Both the position numbers and the translations under genes were made by a program. Positions 8,918 to 17,150 of a DNA stretch of 64,000 nt are shown piece after piece. This DNA is from Bordetella ansorpii (GTDB taxonomy: Bacteria > Pseudomonadota > Gammaproteobacteria > Burkholderiales > Burkholderiaceae_B): the NCBI RefSeq assembly GCF_900078705.1, contig NZ_FKIF01000006.1, positions 806,001 to 870,000 of the forward strand. Direction: 5' to 3'. Numbering within the stretch: position 1 is the stretch's first letter; each line of letters begins with the position of its first letter. The notes beneath the pieces are model-generated. The model worked only from the letters and a program-made list of their open reading frames with translations. It was not told the DNA's origin and searched no databases.

Positions 8918-9098
8918 AGTGCTTCGTCAAGCTTGCCTGAGGTAGACCCTGTTGCCTCGTTTCGGCTCGGGTTGCCAGGCGCGATGGTTAGGCTTAAGCA
9001 ACATGCGTGCCAGGTGGATTTCCCAGGAGGCGCATGGATATTGGGTTCTGGATGCCCCAATGCTGTGCGAAACACAGTGCGGCTGCGCTTTATTTTTG

Positions 9099-9127
9099 TG
9101 CATACAAGATGATGGATCTTGCATACA
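9099..9127. promoter_or_regulatory. Candidate GntR operator, 12-bp arms around a 5-bp spacer
   Basis: TGCATACAAGAT (9099-9110) and ATCTTGCATACA (9116-9127) form an almost perfect inverted repeat of 12-bp arms. It ends 12 bp before the ATG at 9140 and 45 bp before the chosen GTG start of the GntR gene, a position that suits autorepression. The outer TGCATACA boxes resemble the TGTATACA palindrome on the operon side. Confidence 0.55.
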
Positions 9128-9172
9128 TTAAAAGTTAAAATGCCTGCACCGCATTGTTCGACGAGAGTTACC

Positions 9173-9856
9173 GTGCCCGACTCCCCCACCGCCGCCCCGC
9201 TGCCCGGCGCCAGCCGCTCCGCCCAGATCCATCACATCCTGGAGAACGAAATCCTGGCCGGCACGCTGCCGCCCGGCGCCAGGCTGGATGAAATGGAACT
9301 GGCGGAACGCTTCGACGTGTCGCGCACGCCGGTGCGCGAGGCGCTGCGGCACCTGGCTTCGGCCGGCCTGATCCAGATCCGCACGCGCCAGCCCGCGCTG
9401 GTCGTGGCGCTGTCGGCCGCCCGGCTGATCGAGATGTTCCAGGTCATGGCCGAACTGGAAGGCCTGTGCGCCCGCCTGGCCGCGCGCCGCATCAATGCCG
9501 CGCAGCTGGCGCAGCTGAGCCAGTACCAGGAGCAACTGGTGGCGTTGGCCGGCACCGAACAGGTGGAAGCGTTCTACGAGATCAACCGGCGCTTTCACGA
9601 ACTGATCTACGAAGCCTCGCAGAACCACTTCCTGGCCGAGCAGACCCGCACGCTGCGCAACCGCATCGGGGTCTACCGCAAGATGGTCACGCAGAAGCCC
9701 ACGCGGCGCGCCGACACGCTGACCGAGCACGCGGCCGTGCTGCGCGCGCTGGCCACCGGCGACGAGGAAGGCGCCGGCAACGCCATGCGGGGGCACGTGA
9801 ATCTGCTGGGAGAAAAACTGCTGGATTTCATCGCCCTGTTTCCCAAGGCGGGTTGA
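9173..9856 (+). CDS. GntR-family regulator (FadR/FCD subfamily)
   Basis: A 227-aa transcription factor. The N-terminal winged helix covers about residues 16-80 (LENEILAGTLPPGARL, ERFDVSRTPVREALRHLA, then LIQIRTRQP). The C-terminal all-helical FCD effector domain includes FYEINRRFHELIYEAS and LTEHAAVLRAL with its metal/ligand histidines. GTG 9173 is preferred because GAGAG lies at good spacing; ATG 9140 in the same frame has no ribosome binding site and would abut the operator palindrome. It is divergent from the catabolic operon and most likely represses it until a pathway acid binds the FCD domain. Confidence 0.88.
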   Translation: MPDSPTAAPLPGASRSAQIHHILENEILAGTLPPGARLDEMELAERFDVSRTPVREALRHLASAGLIQIRTRQPALVVALSAARLIEMFQVMAELEGLCARLAARRINAAQLAQLSQYQEQLVALAGTEQVEAFYEINRRFHELIYEASQNHFLAEQTRTLRNRIGVYRKMVTQKPTRRADTLTEHAAVLRALATGDEEGAGNAMRGHVNLLGEKLLDFIALFPKAG

Positions 9857-9877
9857 GGACGCCCGGCAGGGCCATCG

Positions 9878-11116
9878 CTATCCTTGCAGCACCGACAGCG
9901 CCTCGCTTGCCGCGATCCACTCTTCGTTGGTCGGTTCGACACCCACCACGACGGCGCTGTCCGGCGCGCTGATCACCGGCGCATCGGCGGCGTTGGCAGC
10001 CTCGTCCAGCTTGACCCCGAGGAACGCCAGGCCTTCGCACACCCGCCTGCGGATCTCGGCGCTGTGCTCGCCCACGCCCGCCGTGAACACCAGCAGGTCC
10101 AGTCCCTCCTGCACCGCCACCAGCGCACCGATCTCGCGCACGATGCGCCGCACGTAAAGCGCCAACGCATCGCGCGCGCGCGCCCCGGCCTCGTCCTGCC
10201 GCGCCTCCATCGCCAGCAATACGCGCGGCTCGGACGACACGCCGGACACGCCCAGCAAGCCGGACTCGTGATACAGGATATGGCCCACCTGTTCGAGCGT
10301 GAGCTTCTCGATCTCCATCAGGTAGATCACCGCGCCGGGATCCAGCACGCCGGTGCGCGAGCCCATCATCAGGCCGTCCAGCGCCGAGAAGCCCATCGTG
10401 GTGGCCATGCTGCGCAGATCGCGCATCGCGCACAGGCTCGCGCCGCTGCCCAGGTGCGCCACCAGGGTGCGGCCTCTTGCCAACTGGCCGTGGCGCTCGG
10501 CCAGCGCCACCGATTGATAGTGATAGGACAGCCCGTGGAAACCGTAGCGCCGCAGGCCGCGCTCCCACGCGGAATACGGCAGCGGCAGCATCTGCTCGAC
10601 CTTGGGCACCGTGTGGTGGAACGCGGTGTCGAAGCACACCACCTGGGGCAGGTCGGGGTGCCGCTGCAACAGCGCCTCGACGGCCTCCAGGGCGAACGGC
10701 TGATGCAGCGGCGCCAGCGGGATGTAGCGCTTCAGGTCGGCCAGCACCTCGGCATCGGCCCGCACCGACGAGAAATACTTGGCGCCCCCATGCACGATGC
10801 GATGCGCCACGCTGTGCAGGCGGCGGCCCGCCAGGCGTTCGAGCACACCCTGCTCGATGCGCTGCAAGGCCGAACGATAGGGGTGCCCGGGATCCAGCGG
10901 CACCGGCATGGGATCCATGCCTGTCTGTCCATACGTAGGCGATGGGCCGCCGATGCCCTGCACCTTGCCGTTCCAGACCGGCAGGCGCGGCAGGGGCGCG
11001 CTGCCGCCATCGAACAGGGCGAACTTGATGCTGGACGATCCGCAGTTCAGCACCAGGATCAGGTCGCCCTGCGACGCATAGCGGTCCTCGGACACGAGAT
11101 GGGCGGAGGTCTTCAT
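9878..11116 (-). CDS. ackA: Acetate kinase
   Basis: A 412-aa ASKHA-fold kinase, normal length. The N-terminal phosphate-1 motif LVLNCGSSSIKFALFD, AHRIVHGG, VCFDTAFHHTVP (catalytic His region), AHLGSGASLCA, MGFSALDGLMMGSRTG and FTAGVGEHSAEIRRRV are all present. It converts acyl phosphate and ADP to carboxylate and ATP (or the reverse). The ATG overlaps the stop of the MaoC-Pta gene by 4 bp (ATGA), so both enzymes are made together and would form an acyl-CoA / acyl-phosphate / acid shunt. The true acyl group (acetyl, propionyl, butyryl) is not certain. Confidence 0.95.
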   Translation of the reverse strand: MKTSAHLVSEDRYASQGDLILVLNCGSSSIKFALFDGGSAPLPRLPVWNGKVQGIGGPSPTYGQTGMDPMPVPLDPGHPYRSALQRIEQGVLERLAGRRLHSVAHRIVHGGAKYFSSVRADAEVLADLKRYIPLAPLHQPFALEAVEALLQRHPDLPQVVCFDTAFHHTVPKVEQMLPLPYSAWERGLRRYGFHGLSYHYQSVALAERHGQLARGRTLVAHLGSGASLCAMRDLRSMATTMGFSALDGLMMGSRTGVLDPGAVIYLMEIEKLTLEQVGHILYHESGLLGVSGVSSEPRVLLAMEARQDEAGARARDALALYVRRIVREIGALVAVQEGLDLLVFTAGVGEHSAEIRRRVCEGLAFLGVKLDEAANAADAPVISAPDSAVVVGVEPTNEEWIAASEALSVLQG

Positions 11117-12543
11117 GGCGGCGCCTGGCGATAGTGGTGGGCCAGCAGCACGGCGACCGCGCACGAAGCCAACCGGCTGGCGCGCCCGTCGGCGCGGCTG
11201 GTCAACATGATGGGCACCTTGGCGCCCATCACCACGCCCGCGCTGGCCGCCTGGCCCAGATGAATGAGCTGCTTGACCAGCATGTTGCCGCTTTCCAGGT
11301 CGGGCACCACCAGGATGTCGGCCTGGCCGGCCACGGGCGAGACGATGCCCTTGGTCCGCGCGGCCGCGATCGACACGGCATTGTCGAAGGCCAGCGGACC
11401 GTCCAGCAGCGCGCCCTCGATCTGCCCGCGGTCGGCCATTTTGCAAAGCGCCGCCGCATCCAGCGTGGCGGGCATGGCCGGCGACACCGTTTCCACGGCC
11501 GCCAGGATCGCCACCTTGGGCCGGACCACGCCGATGGCATGCGCCAGGTCGACGGCGTTGCGCACGATGTCGGCCTTCTGCGCCAGATCGGGCGCCAGGT
11601 TGATGGCGGCATCGGTCACGATGAAGGGCCGGGGATACGCGGGCGTGTGCATCAGGAAGCAATGGCTGATGCGCCGCTTGGTGCGCAGGCCCGCGCTGGT
11701 GGCCACCACCGCGGACATCAGTTCGTCGGTGTGCAGGCTGCCCTTCATGATGGCCTGCACCTGGCCCTGCCCGGCCAGCGCGGCGGCCTGCTCGGCGGCG
11801 GCGTGGCTGTGCGGCGCATCGAGGATCTCGACGCCGGACAGGTCCAGCCCGGCCTGCGCGGCAACCGCTTCGAGCTTCTGGCGCGGCGCCACCAGCACCG
11901 GCTCGATCAGGCCTTCGGCGCGGCACTCCAGCGCCGCCGCCAGGCTGGTTTCATCGCACGGATGCACGACCGCCGTGCGGATGGCCGGCATCTTGCCGAC
12001 GTGGGCCAGCAACTGGCGCATGTCGTCGCCCGATCCGCCCTCCAGGCGGATGTGCGGCAGGCTGGCGCGTTCGAGCTCGATGCGTTGCGTGGGCGCGGTG
12101 ACCACCGCCTCGCCTTCGATGACGGTGTGGCCGTGCTGGTTGATGCCCGCGCAGCTCAGGCCGACCGTCTGGTCCTCGGCCTGCTTGGCGATGACCTGCA
12201 CGCGGATCGTCAGCGTGTCGCCCACACGGATCGGCCCCAGGAACCGCAGATTCTGCCTGCGGTAGACCGTCCCCGGCCCGGGCAGGTGCGTGCCCAGCAC
12301 CGCGGAGATCAGCGCGCCGGCCCACATGCCGTGCGCCACGACGCCACCCACGGGCGTCCTGGCGGCGAAATCGGGGTCGACGTGGCTGGGATTGATGTCG
12401 CCGGACTGGATGGCGAACAACTGGATGTCTTCGGCGGTCAGCACGCGCTCGATCTCGGCATGGTCGCCGATGCCGATCTCGTCGAAGGTTCGGTTGCGCA
12501 GGCGCGAAAGCGTGCCGGCACCGGAAGAAGAGGATGGGGTCAT
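11113..12543 (-). CDS. Bifunctional MaoC-like (R)-hydratase / phosphate acyltransferase fusion
   Basis: A 476-aa two-domain protein. Residues about 15-145 are a MaoC-type hot-dog domain with the hydratase signature FAIQSGDINPSHVDPDFA and GVVAHGMWAGAL. From about residue 170 onward it is a PTA/PTB phosphate acetyl/butyryl transferase (IMKGSLHTDELMSAVV, FIVTDAAINLAPDLAQKADIV, LDGPLAFDNAVS, NMLVKQLIHLGQAAS). It would exchange the CoA of an acyl-CoA for phosphate and hydrate an enoyl-CoA in the same chain. It is encoded between FabI and AckA (ATGA overlap with the latter). This fusion is known in proteobacterial PHB-linked operons. Confidence 0.92.
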   Translation of the reverse strand: MTPSSSSGAGTLSRLRNRTFDEIGIGDHAEIERVLTAEDIQLFAIQSGDINPSHVDPDFAARTPVGGVVAHGMWAGALISAVLGTHLPGPGTVYRRQNLRFLGPIRVGDTLTIRVQVIAKQAEDQTVGLSCAGINQHGHTVIEGEAVVTAPTQRIELERASLPHIRLEGGSGDDMRQLLAHVGKMPAIRTAVVHPCDETSLAAALECRAEGLIEPVLVAPRQKLEAVAAQAGLDLSGVEILDAPHSHAAAEQAAALAGQGQVQAIMKGSLHTDELMSAVVATSAGLRTKRRISHCFLMHTPAYPRPFIVTDAAINLAPDLAQKADIVRNAVDLAHAIGVVRPKVAILAAVETVSPAMPATLDAAALCKMADRGQIEGALLDGPLAFDNAVSIAAARTKGIVSPVAGQADILVVPDLESGNMLVKQLIHLGQAASAGVVMGAKVPIMLTSRADGRASRLASCAVAVLLAHHYRQAPP

Positions 12544-12563
12544 GGAAGATTCATCTCGCAGGG

Positions 12564-13331
12564 TCAGTTCAGCACGTGCATGCCGCCATCGACGTACAGC
12601 GTCGTGCCGGTGATCGCGCGGGCGCCATCGCTGGCCAGGAAGGTGCAGAGCGGCCCGACGTCCTCGATGGACAGGGACATCTGCTGCAACGGCATGCGCC
12701 GCTGGCTGTCGGTGATCAGCGCATCGAGGTCCGGCAGGCCCGATGCCGCGCGGGTGGCGATCGCCCCCGGCGAGATCGCGTTGACCCGGATGCCCGACGC
12801 CCCCAGCTCCAGCGACAGATAGCGCACGCTGGCTTCCAGCGCGGCCTTCACAGGGCCCATCAGGCCGTAGCCGGGCACCACCTCGGGGCCGCCCAGGTAG
12901 CTCATCGTCATGACGCTGCCGCCGCGCGGCATCAGCGGTTCGGCTTGCCTGGCCAGCCGCATCAGCGAATGGCAGGAGACGTCCATCGCGGTCAGAAAAC
13001 CTTCACGGGAACTGTCCACCACGCGGCCATGCAGGTCCTGCTTGGGGGCGAAGGCCACCGAATGCAGCAGGAAATCGAGTTTGCCCCAGCGCTGCCGGAT
13101 CAGCTCGAATACGGATGCCATCCGCGGGTCGTCGCCGACGTCCAGTTCCGTCTGGATCTCGACACCCAGTTGCCGCAGCAGCGGCTCGACGTGCGGCCGT
13201 GCCCGCTCGTTCTGCCAGGTGGCGGCCAGGCGGGCGCCGGCTGCCTGGAAAGCCTGGGCGCAAGCCCAGGCGATGCTGCTGTCATTGGCAATGCCAACGA
13301 CCAGGCCGGTCTTTCCGTTCAGAGCAAGCAT
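12564..13331 (-). CDS. fabI: Enoyl-ACP reductase, FabI type
   Basis: A 255-aa NADH-dependent enoyl reductase of the FabI branch: the atypical nucleotide-binding GIANDSSIAWACAQAF near the N-terminus and the active-site Y-x6-K as YGLMGPVKAALE. ATG 13331 is preferred because AGGGA sits 5 nt upstream; in-frame ATGs at 13337 and 13349 are worse placed. It is the first gene of the operon with MaoC-Pta and ackA, so it is probably an additional FabI serving PHB/acyl metabolism rather than, or besides, the housekeeping one. Confidence 0.9.
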   Translation of the reverse strand: MLALNGKTGLVVGIANDSSIAWACAQAFQAAGARLAATWQNERARPHVEPLLRQLGVEIQTELDVGDDPRMASVFELIRQRWGKLDFLLHSVAFAPKQDLHGRVVDSSREGFLTAMDVSCHSLMRLARQAEPLMPRGGSVMTMSYLGGPEVVPGYGLMGPVKAALEASVRYLSLELGASGIRVNAISPGAIATRAASGLPDLDALITDSQRRMPLQQMSLSIEDVGPLCTFLASDGARAITGTTLYVDGGMHVLN

Positions 13332-13386
13332 GTTCATCCCTGCGATCATCACGCCGCGTGGGCGCAAGCGGCATTGCCGGCTGGAA

Positions 13387-13401
13387 TATTGCAGCGCAAT
13401 A
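13387..13401. promoter_or_regulatory. Palindrome TATTGC-AGC-GCAATA upstream of fabI
   Basis: A perfect 6-bp inverted repeat with a 3-bp spacer lies 55 bp upstream of the fabI start. Its core TGCAGCGCA resembles PhaR-type operators found before PHB-related genes (family knowledge). A PHB link of the operon would fit, but only the palindrome itself is seen. Confidence 0.4.
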
Positions 13402-13540
13402 CCTTATCGCATTGGATCGTTTTTTTACAGGCGGGAATGAGCGCCTGGGGGATGACCGCGTCCTGCTACTTGTCATGTATCAAAAAAATGCCGGAACGCC
13501 ACCGGCGAAGGGAGCCGAAACTGGGGCCCCAAAGGCCTTT

Positions 13541-14596
13541 CTAGGCGGCTTCCGGCTGCGCCGTGCGCTTGCGGCGCAACTGGACGACCTGTTGCGCGCC
13601 CGCCGCGCGCGCGCGCAACTGGCCACAGCCGCCGTCCACGTCCTGCCCGGCGCTGTTCCTCACCTTGGTGAGCACGCCACGGCTGTGCAGGGTGCGGACG
13701 ATCTCGAGGATGCGCTCGGCCTCGGGACGCTGATAGTCGTCCCCTTCGAGGCTATTGAAGGGAATGACGTTGAGCACGCCGTACTTGCCCTTGAGCAGAC
13801 GCACCACCGCATCCAGTTCGTCGTCGCCATCGTTGACGCCCTTGAGCAGCGTCCATTGATACTGGATCGGGTATCCCGTCTCACGGGCGTACCGCTCACC
13901 GAGTTCGACCAGCTGTTCCGGGGTCATTCGCGGCGCGCGCGGCAGCAGCTGCTCGCGCAGTGCGGCCTTGGTGGTGTGCAGCGACAAGGCCAGCGCGGGC
14001 CGGACGCGCTGGCGCGGCAAGGCCTCGAACACGCGCGGATCGCCCACGGTGGACAGCACCAGATTCTTGTGGCCGATCCCGCCCTCGGTGCCCAGCAGGT
14101 CGATGGCTTCGAGCACGTTCTCAAGATTGTGCGCCGGCTCGCCCATGCCCATGAAGACCACTTTCTTCACCGCGCGCCGACGCCGCGCCAGCACGACCTG
14201 GGCAAGGATCTCCATGCTGGAAACCTGGCGGACGAGGCCGCTCTTGCCCGTCATGCAGAAACGGCAGCCGACCGCACAGCCGACCTGCGTGGACACACAG
14301 AGCCCGTCGCGCGGCAGCAGCACGCTTTCCACCATCTGCCCGTCGGCCAACTCGACGAGCAGGCGCGAGCCGTCATGGCCGGGGTGTTCGGAGCGGATGC
14401 GCGCCAGGCCATCCAGCTCCGCCGTCAGGGCGGGCAGGGCCTCGCGCAGCGCCAGCGGCAGGAAATGCTCGCTGGCCCGCCGCTTCGTGCCGGTGCCGAG
14501 CGCTTGCCCGCTCAGCCAGACGCGCAGGGTCCTGCCGCGATGGAGGGGCCGCGCGTCGAGGGCGGCAAGGCGTCGGTCGAAGTCGGAGTGGCGCAT
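13541..14596 (-). CDS. RlmN/Cfr-family radical SAM methyltransferase-like protein
   Basis: A 351-aa radical SAM protein. The cluster motif CAVGCRFC, the upstream methyl-carrier region DGLCVSTQVGC, GMGEPAHNLENV, SLHTTKAALREQLLP and the second essential cysteine in GQDVDGGCGQL all match RlmN, which methylates C2 of A2503 in 23S rRNA and A37 in some tRNAs. The first 90 residues do not resemble the usual RlmN N-terminal domain, and FCMTGKSG replaces the common FCSTGxQG. It therefore looks like a divergent paralogue rather than the housekeeping enzyme. It stands 40 bp from the DUF72 gene. Confidence 0.82.
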   Translation of the reverse strand: MRHSDFDRRLAALDARPLHRGRTLRVWLSGQALGTGTKRRASEHFLPLALREALPALTAELDGLARIRSEHPGHDGSRLLVELADGQMVESVLLPRDGLCVSTQVGCAVGCRFCMTGKSGLVRQVSSMEILAQVVLARRRRAVKKVVFMGMGEPAHNLENVLEAIDLLGTEGGIGHKNLVLSTVGDPRVFEALPRQRVRPALALSLHTTKAALREQLLPRAPRMTPEQLVELGERYARETGYPIQYQWTLLKGVNDGDDELDAVVRLLKGKYGVLNVIPFNSLEGDDYQRPEAERILEIVRTLHSRGVLTKVRNSAGQDVDGGCGQLRARAAGAQQVVQLRRKRTAQPEAA

Positions 14597-14636
14597 GGCG
14601 GGCGGATTTTACTCGGCACCGAAGCGCAGGCAGGCC

Positions 14637-15695
14637 CTATGCCGCAATGGCCTGGGCCAGCTTCAGGATGGACAGCGGCGAACAGCCCTCGGCATCGTTG
14701 CTGACCGTCACGTAGGCGGGCTGGCCCGCGCCCGTGATCCCGCGGATCGTGCGCGCCAGCACCGTGCGAGTCGGAATGTCTTCGCTGAGCATGGCATTGA
14801 ACGGATCGTGCTTCTTCTGCGCGTCGGCATAACCGTACGCGCCGAAAATGCGGTTCAGGTTCCACCGGCAGACCAGCGGCCCCGGCCACAGCGCGCGCAG
14901 CATCGGCAGTTGCGCGTCGATCGGCGGCATCTTGCCATGCAGGCCCAGGCAGAAAGTCGCCCCATGTGCCTTGAGCGTATCGACCAGCGCCTGGCCCAGC
15001 AGTTCAGGGTCCCGCACTTCCACCGCGACGATCACGGCGTCATGCGCGGACAAGGCCTCGCGCACCGCCGCCAGCATGCGGCCCAGCCTCTCCAGCAGCG
15101 CTGCGGGGCGGCTAAGCCATCCCATATGCAAAGGACTCAGTTGAAACACCAGGACGCCGAGCTTGGCGCCCAGGCCTTCGAGCGCCGGCTGCACGAATTC
15201 CTGGATGGCCAGCGCGGGATCGAGAAAAGCCGGATTGGGCTCGCGCGTCCTGCCTTCCTCTTCGCCCCGCACCTGGGCATCGGTCACGATGGCGGGACAT
15301 TTGACGACGAAACGGAAGCCGTCATCGACCTGCTTCGCATAGACGGCATACTGGCTTGCGGACAACGGGCGCCAGAAAGTGCGGTCCACGCACACCGTGC
15401 GCAGAAGCGGATGCCGATGGTAGGCCGCCAGACCATGCTTCGACAGCGTGCTCGAATCGTATTCGCCATCCCAGACCAGCCCCTCCCAGCCCGGGTATGA
15501 CCAGGTGGAGACCCCGAAGCGCAGTGTCGCCGGAAGCTGCCGCGCGAGCGCGCTCCACTGCTGCGCCGCAGGCGCGGGAAGCACCTTGGCGGCCCCCTTC
15601 GGCTTCGGTGCCGCACGAGAGGCGGCCTGATTCGGGGCGTCGGCCGGAGGCAGGGGAAGCGTATCTCCGAAAAGATCGTCTTGCATGCTCGTCAT
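14637..15695 (-). CDS. DUF72 (YecE-like) protein
   Basis: A 352-aa protein of the DUF72 TIM-barrel family. Typical blocks are FGVSTWSYPGWEGLVW, VDRTFWRPLSASQYAVYA, FVVKCPAIVTDA, LVFQLSPLH and a late YVTVSNDAEG. The function of the family is unknown. A Pro/Ala-rich N-terminal tail of about 45 residues precedes the domain. The start could be Met1 (15695) or Met4. It shares direction with the RlmN-like gene downstream. Confidence 0.85.
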   Translation of the reverse strand: MTSMQDDLFGDTLPLPPADAPNQAASRAAPKPKGAAKVLPAPAAQQWSALARQLPATLRFGVSTWSYPGWEGLVWDGEYDSSTLSKHGLAAYHRHPLLRTVCVDRTFWRPLSASQYAVYAKQVDDGFRFVVKCPAIVTDAQVRGEEEGRTREPNPAFLDPALAIQEFVQPALEGLGAKLGVLVFQLSPLHMGWLSRPAALLERLGRMLAAVREALSAHDAVIVAVEVRDPELLGQALVDTLKAHGATFCLGLHGKMPPIDAQLPMLRALWPGPLVCRWNLNRIFGAYGYADAQKKHDPFNAMLSEDIPTRTVLARTIRGITGAGQPAYVTVSNDAEGCSPLSILKLAQAIAA

Positions 15696-16018
15696 ACTGG
15701 CAGGGGGGAAAGGCTAAAGGGTACTTCCTATGCCGAGCGTTGGTCGAAACAGTCCGGAACGATTTCCGGTCGTAGCCACATCTTTTGCCGATGCCGTCAG
15801 GGAGTGGTCGGCTCGACGAACGCCGGCTCGAAGTCCAGCAGGCCGGTACCGCGCATCCCCACCCCCCCTTGGCCACGGCGCGCCGCCTGCGGCACCCCGT
15901 CCAGTTCCACCAGCGGCGGCGCGTGCCGGTTCGGCCCGCCAGCGCGCAGGTAGGCACCGGCCTGCGGATCGGATTGCGTCGCCGGACAGGCCGGAGGACC
16001 GCTCAGTGGGGGTGGCCG
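15696..16018. other. Intergenic stretch with a coding-like minus-strand fragment
   Basis: About 320 bp without a complete gene. On the minus strand a frame open from about 16017 down to the TGA at 15797-15799 has coding-like composition (for example APPLVELDGVPQAARRG and LLDFEPAFVEPTTP). It has no start codon with a ribosome binding site and no family I recognise. It may be the C-terminal remnant of a lost gene. Confidence 0.35.
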
Positions 16019-16816
16019 TCATGGCCTCGCCGACGCCCAGTAGTCGCGGAGGGCCCGCACGCTGTCCGATGGCGAAGGCATGTAGCCGCTCAGGTTGATG
16101 AGCCCGACATTCATGTCGCGTTCGTCGGTCGTTCCTCTGAGCATGAGCCGTTGGAAGCGGCTGGCATCCAGGCCATATCGATACGGATCATCGACTTTCA
16201 GCGCCAGGATGTGCAGGTGCGAGTTCCATATCCGGAACTTCGCATGCTCGACGGCCCGTATCGCCTGCCAGGGAACGAAGACCCGTTGGGGGCCTTCGCG
16301 CGTGAGGCCGTGGGCATCGGCCACGAGGTCGGCGGGTGGATCGAGGCCACGCAGCCGCCGCACGAGTGTACGCACGATCGCCCATGTGAGCGCCACGGCC
16401 AGGATGACGCCGCCCAGCGCAATGACGACCACGACAGGGTCCGTCTGGCCGACGTCCCTGATGAGGGGCGGCAGCACGACGATCAGCAGAGGGAGCACGA
16501 TACTCATGCCCATGACCAGCACTTCCCACGACGTGGCGCGCGCGATGGGAATGCGCAGCGTCGCCGGGAAGCGAGGCAAGGGCATGTGCCTGCGTCGCCA
16601 GCGCAGGCAGCGTCCATACAGTCGGGCCAAGACCATGAGTCCCATGACGGAAGTGACGAAGAAGACCGCAGAAGCCAGCCTGGCAGGGCCAGGCCCCGCG
16701 CGCAGGGATGACAGCAACGCAAGCACCAGCGCCAGGCCCGCCACCAGGATCACCGGCTCCACCACGAAGACGTAGATCTTTGTCCACCAAGCGCTCCCTG
16801 CTTGCCGCTCGCTCAT
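16019..16816 (-). CDS. Hypothetical membrane protein with cytoplasmic C-terminal domain
   Basis: A 265-aa inner-membrane protein I do not recognise. Four hydrophobic segments (about residues 12-35, 48-66, 95-115 and 128-148) are followed by a soluble C-terminal half with W-x-AIRAVEHAKFRIWNSHLHILALKVDDP, which looks like a PH-like/DUF304-type strand pattern. That is only a resemblance. ATG 16816 is preferred because an AGAGGG ribosome binding site precedes it. It also overlaps the stop of the chimeric LysR remnant as ATGA. Confidence 0.6.
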   Translation of the reverse strand: MSERQAGSAWWTKIYVFVVEPVILVAGLALVLALLSSLRAGPGPARLASAVFFVTSVMGLMVLARLYGRCLRWRRRHMPLPRFPATLRIPIARATSWEVLVMGMSIVLPLLIVVLPPLIRDVGQTDPVVVVIALGGVILAVALTWAIVRTLVRRLRGLDPPADLVADAHGLTREGPQRVFVPWQAIRAVEHAKFRIWNSHLHILALKVDDPYRYGLDASRFQRLMLRGTTDERDMNVGLINLSGYMPSPSDSVRALRDYWASARP

Positions 16817-17118
16817 GGCCCTCTGCCCTGATCCCGCTTCGATGCCGCTCCCATCCTGGTCATCCAGTCGCTGCGGGCGAAATACACTTCGTTGCGGCAA
16901 ATCTTTCCCTCATGGTCCAGTTGCGCCAGTCGTCCCTCGGGGGCGGCGGCCAGCGAGCCGACCCTGGCGTAGACGCCCAGCAGGTCTTCCAGCGTGCGCA
17001 ACTGGCGGCCGGCCGCCGAGGGCGTGACCGCCAGTTCCAGGGCCGCGTCCTTGATCGACAGATGGCGCGCGGCGGCCTCGAAGGCGCGCAGGGCATCCAG
17101 TGGCACGGGGATGCGCAT
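16813..17118 (-). pseudogene. Truncated LysR N-terminus fused to an unrelated C-terminus
   Basis: The first 46 or so residues are a near copy of the N-terminal helix-turn-helix of the LysR protein at 18057-19073 (same RIPVPL start and ALRAFEAAARHLSIKDAALE run). After TLEDLLGV the similarity stops abruptly, and about 52 residues of a different protein follow (GRLAQLDHEGKICRNEVYF), vaguely like the tail of a SnoaL/NTF2-type protein. No effector domain is present, so it cannot be a normal LysR regulator. It looks like a recombination product in which a LysR start was joined to the end of another gene. Confidence 0.75.
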
Positions 17119-17121
17119 GGC
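16981..17121. repeat. Direct repeat copy 1 (LysR 5' end)
   Basis: About 141 bp, roughly 88% identical by eye to 18936-19076. Both copies encode the start and helix-turn-helix of a LysR gene on the minus strand. The EamA transporter and the rest of the intact LysR gene lie between the copies. Confidence 0.75.
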
Positions 17122-17150
17122 CCCTCATCCTCCGCAAGATGTCTGTGTCA

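Larger units (their letters stand above)
8870..9172. other. Divergent regulatory region between the catabolic operon and its GntR regulator
   Basis: About 300 bp without a convincing gene. It holds the start-proximal control region of both transcripts, with two operator-like elements described separately (8910-8917 and 9099-9127). The short open frames inside it lack ribosome binding sites and family resemblance. Confidence 0.6.
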
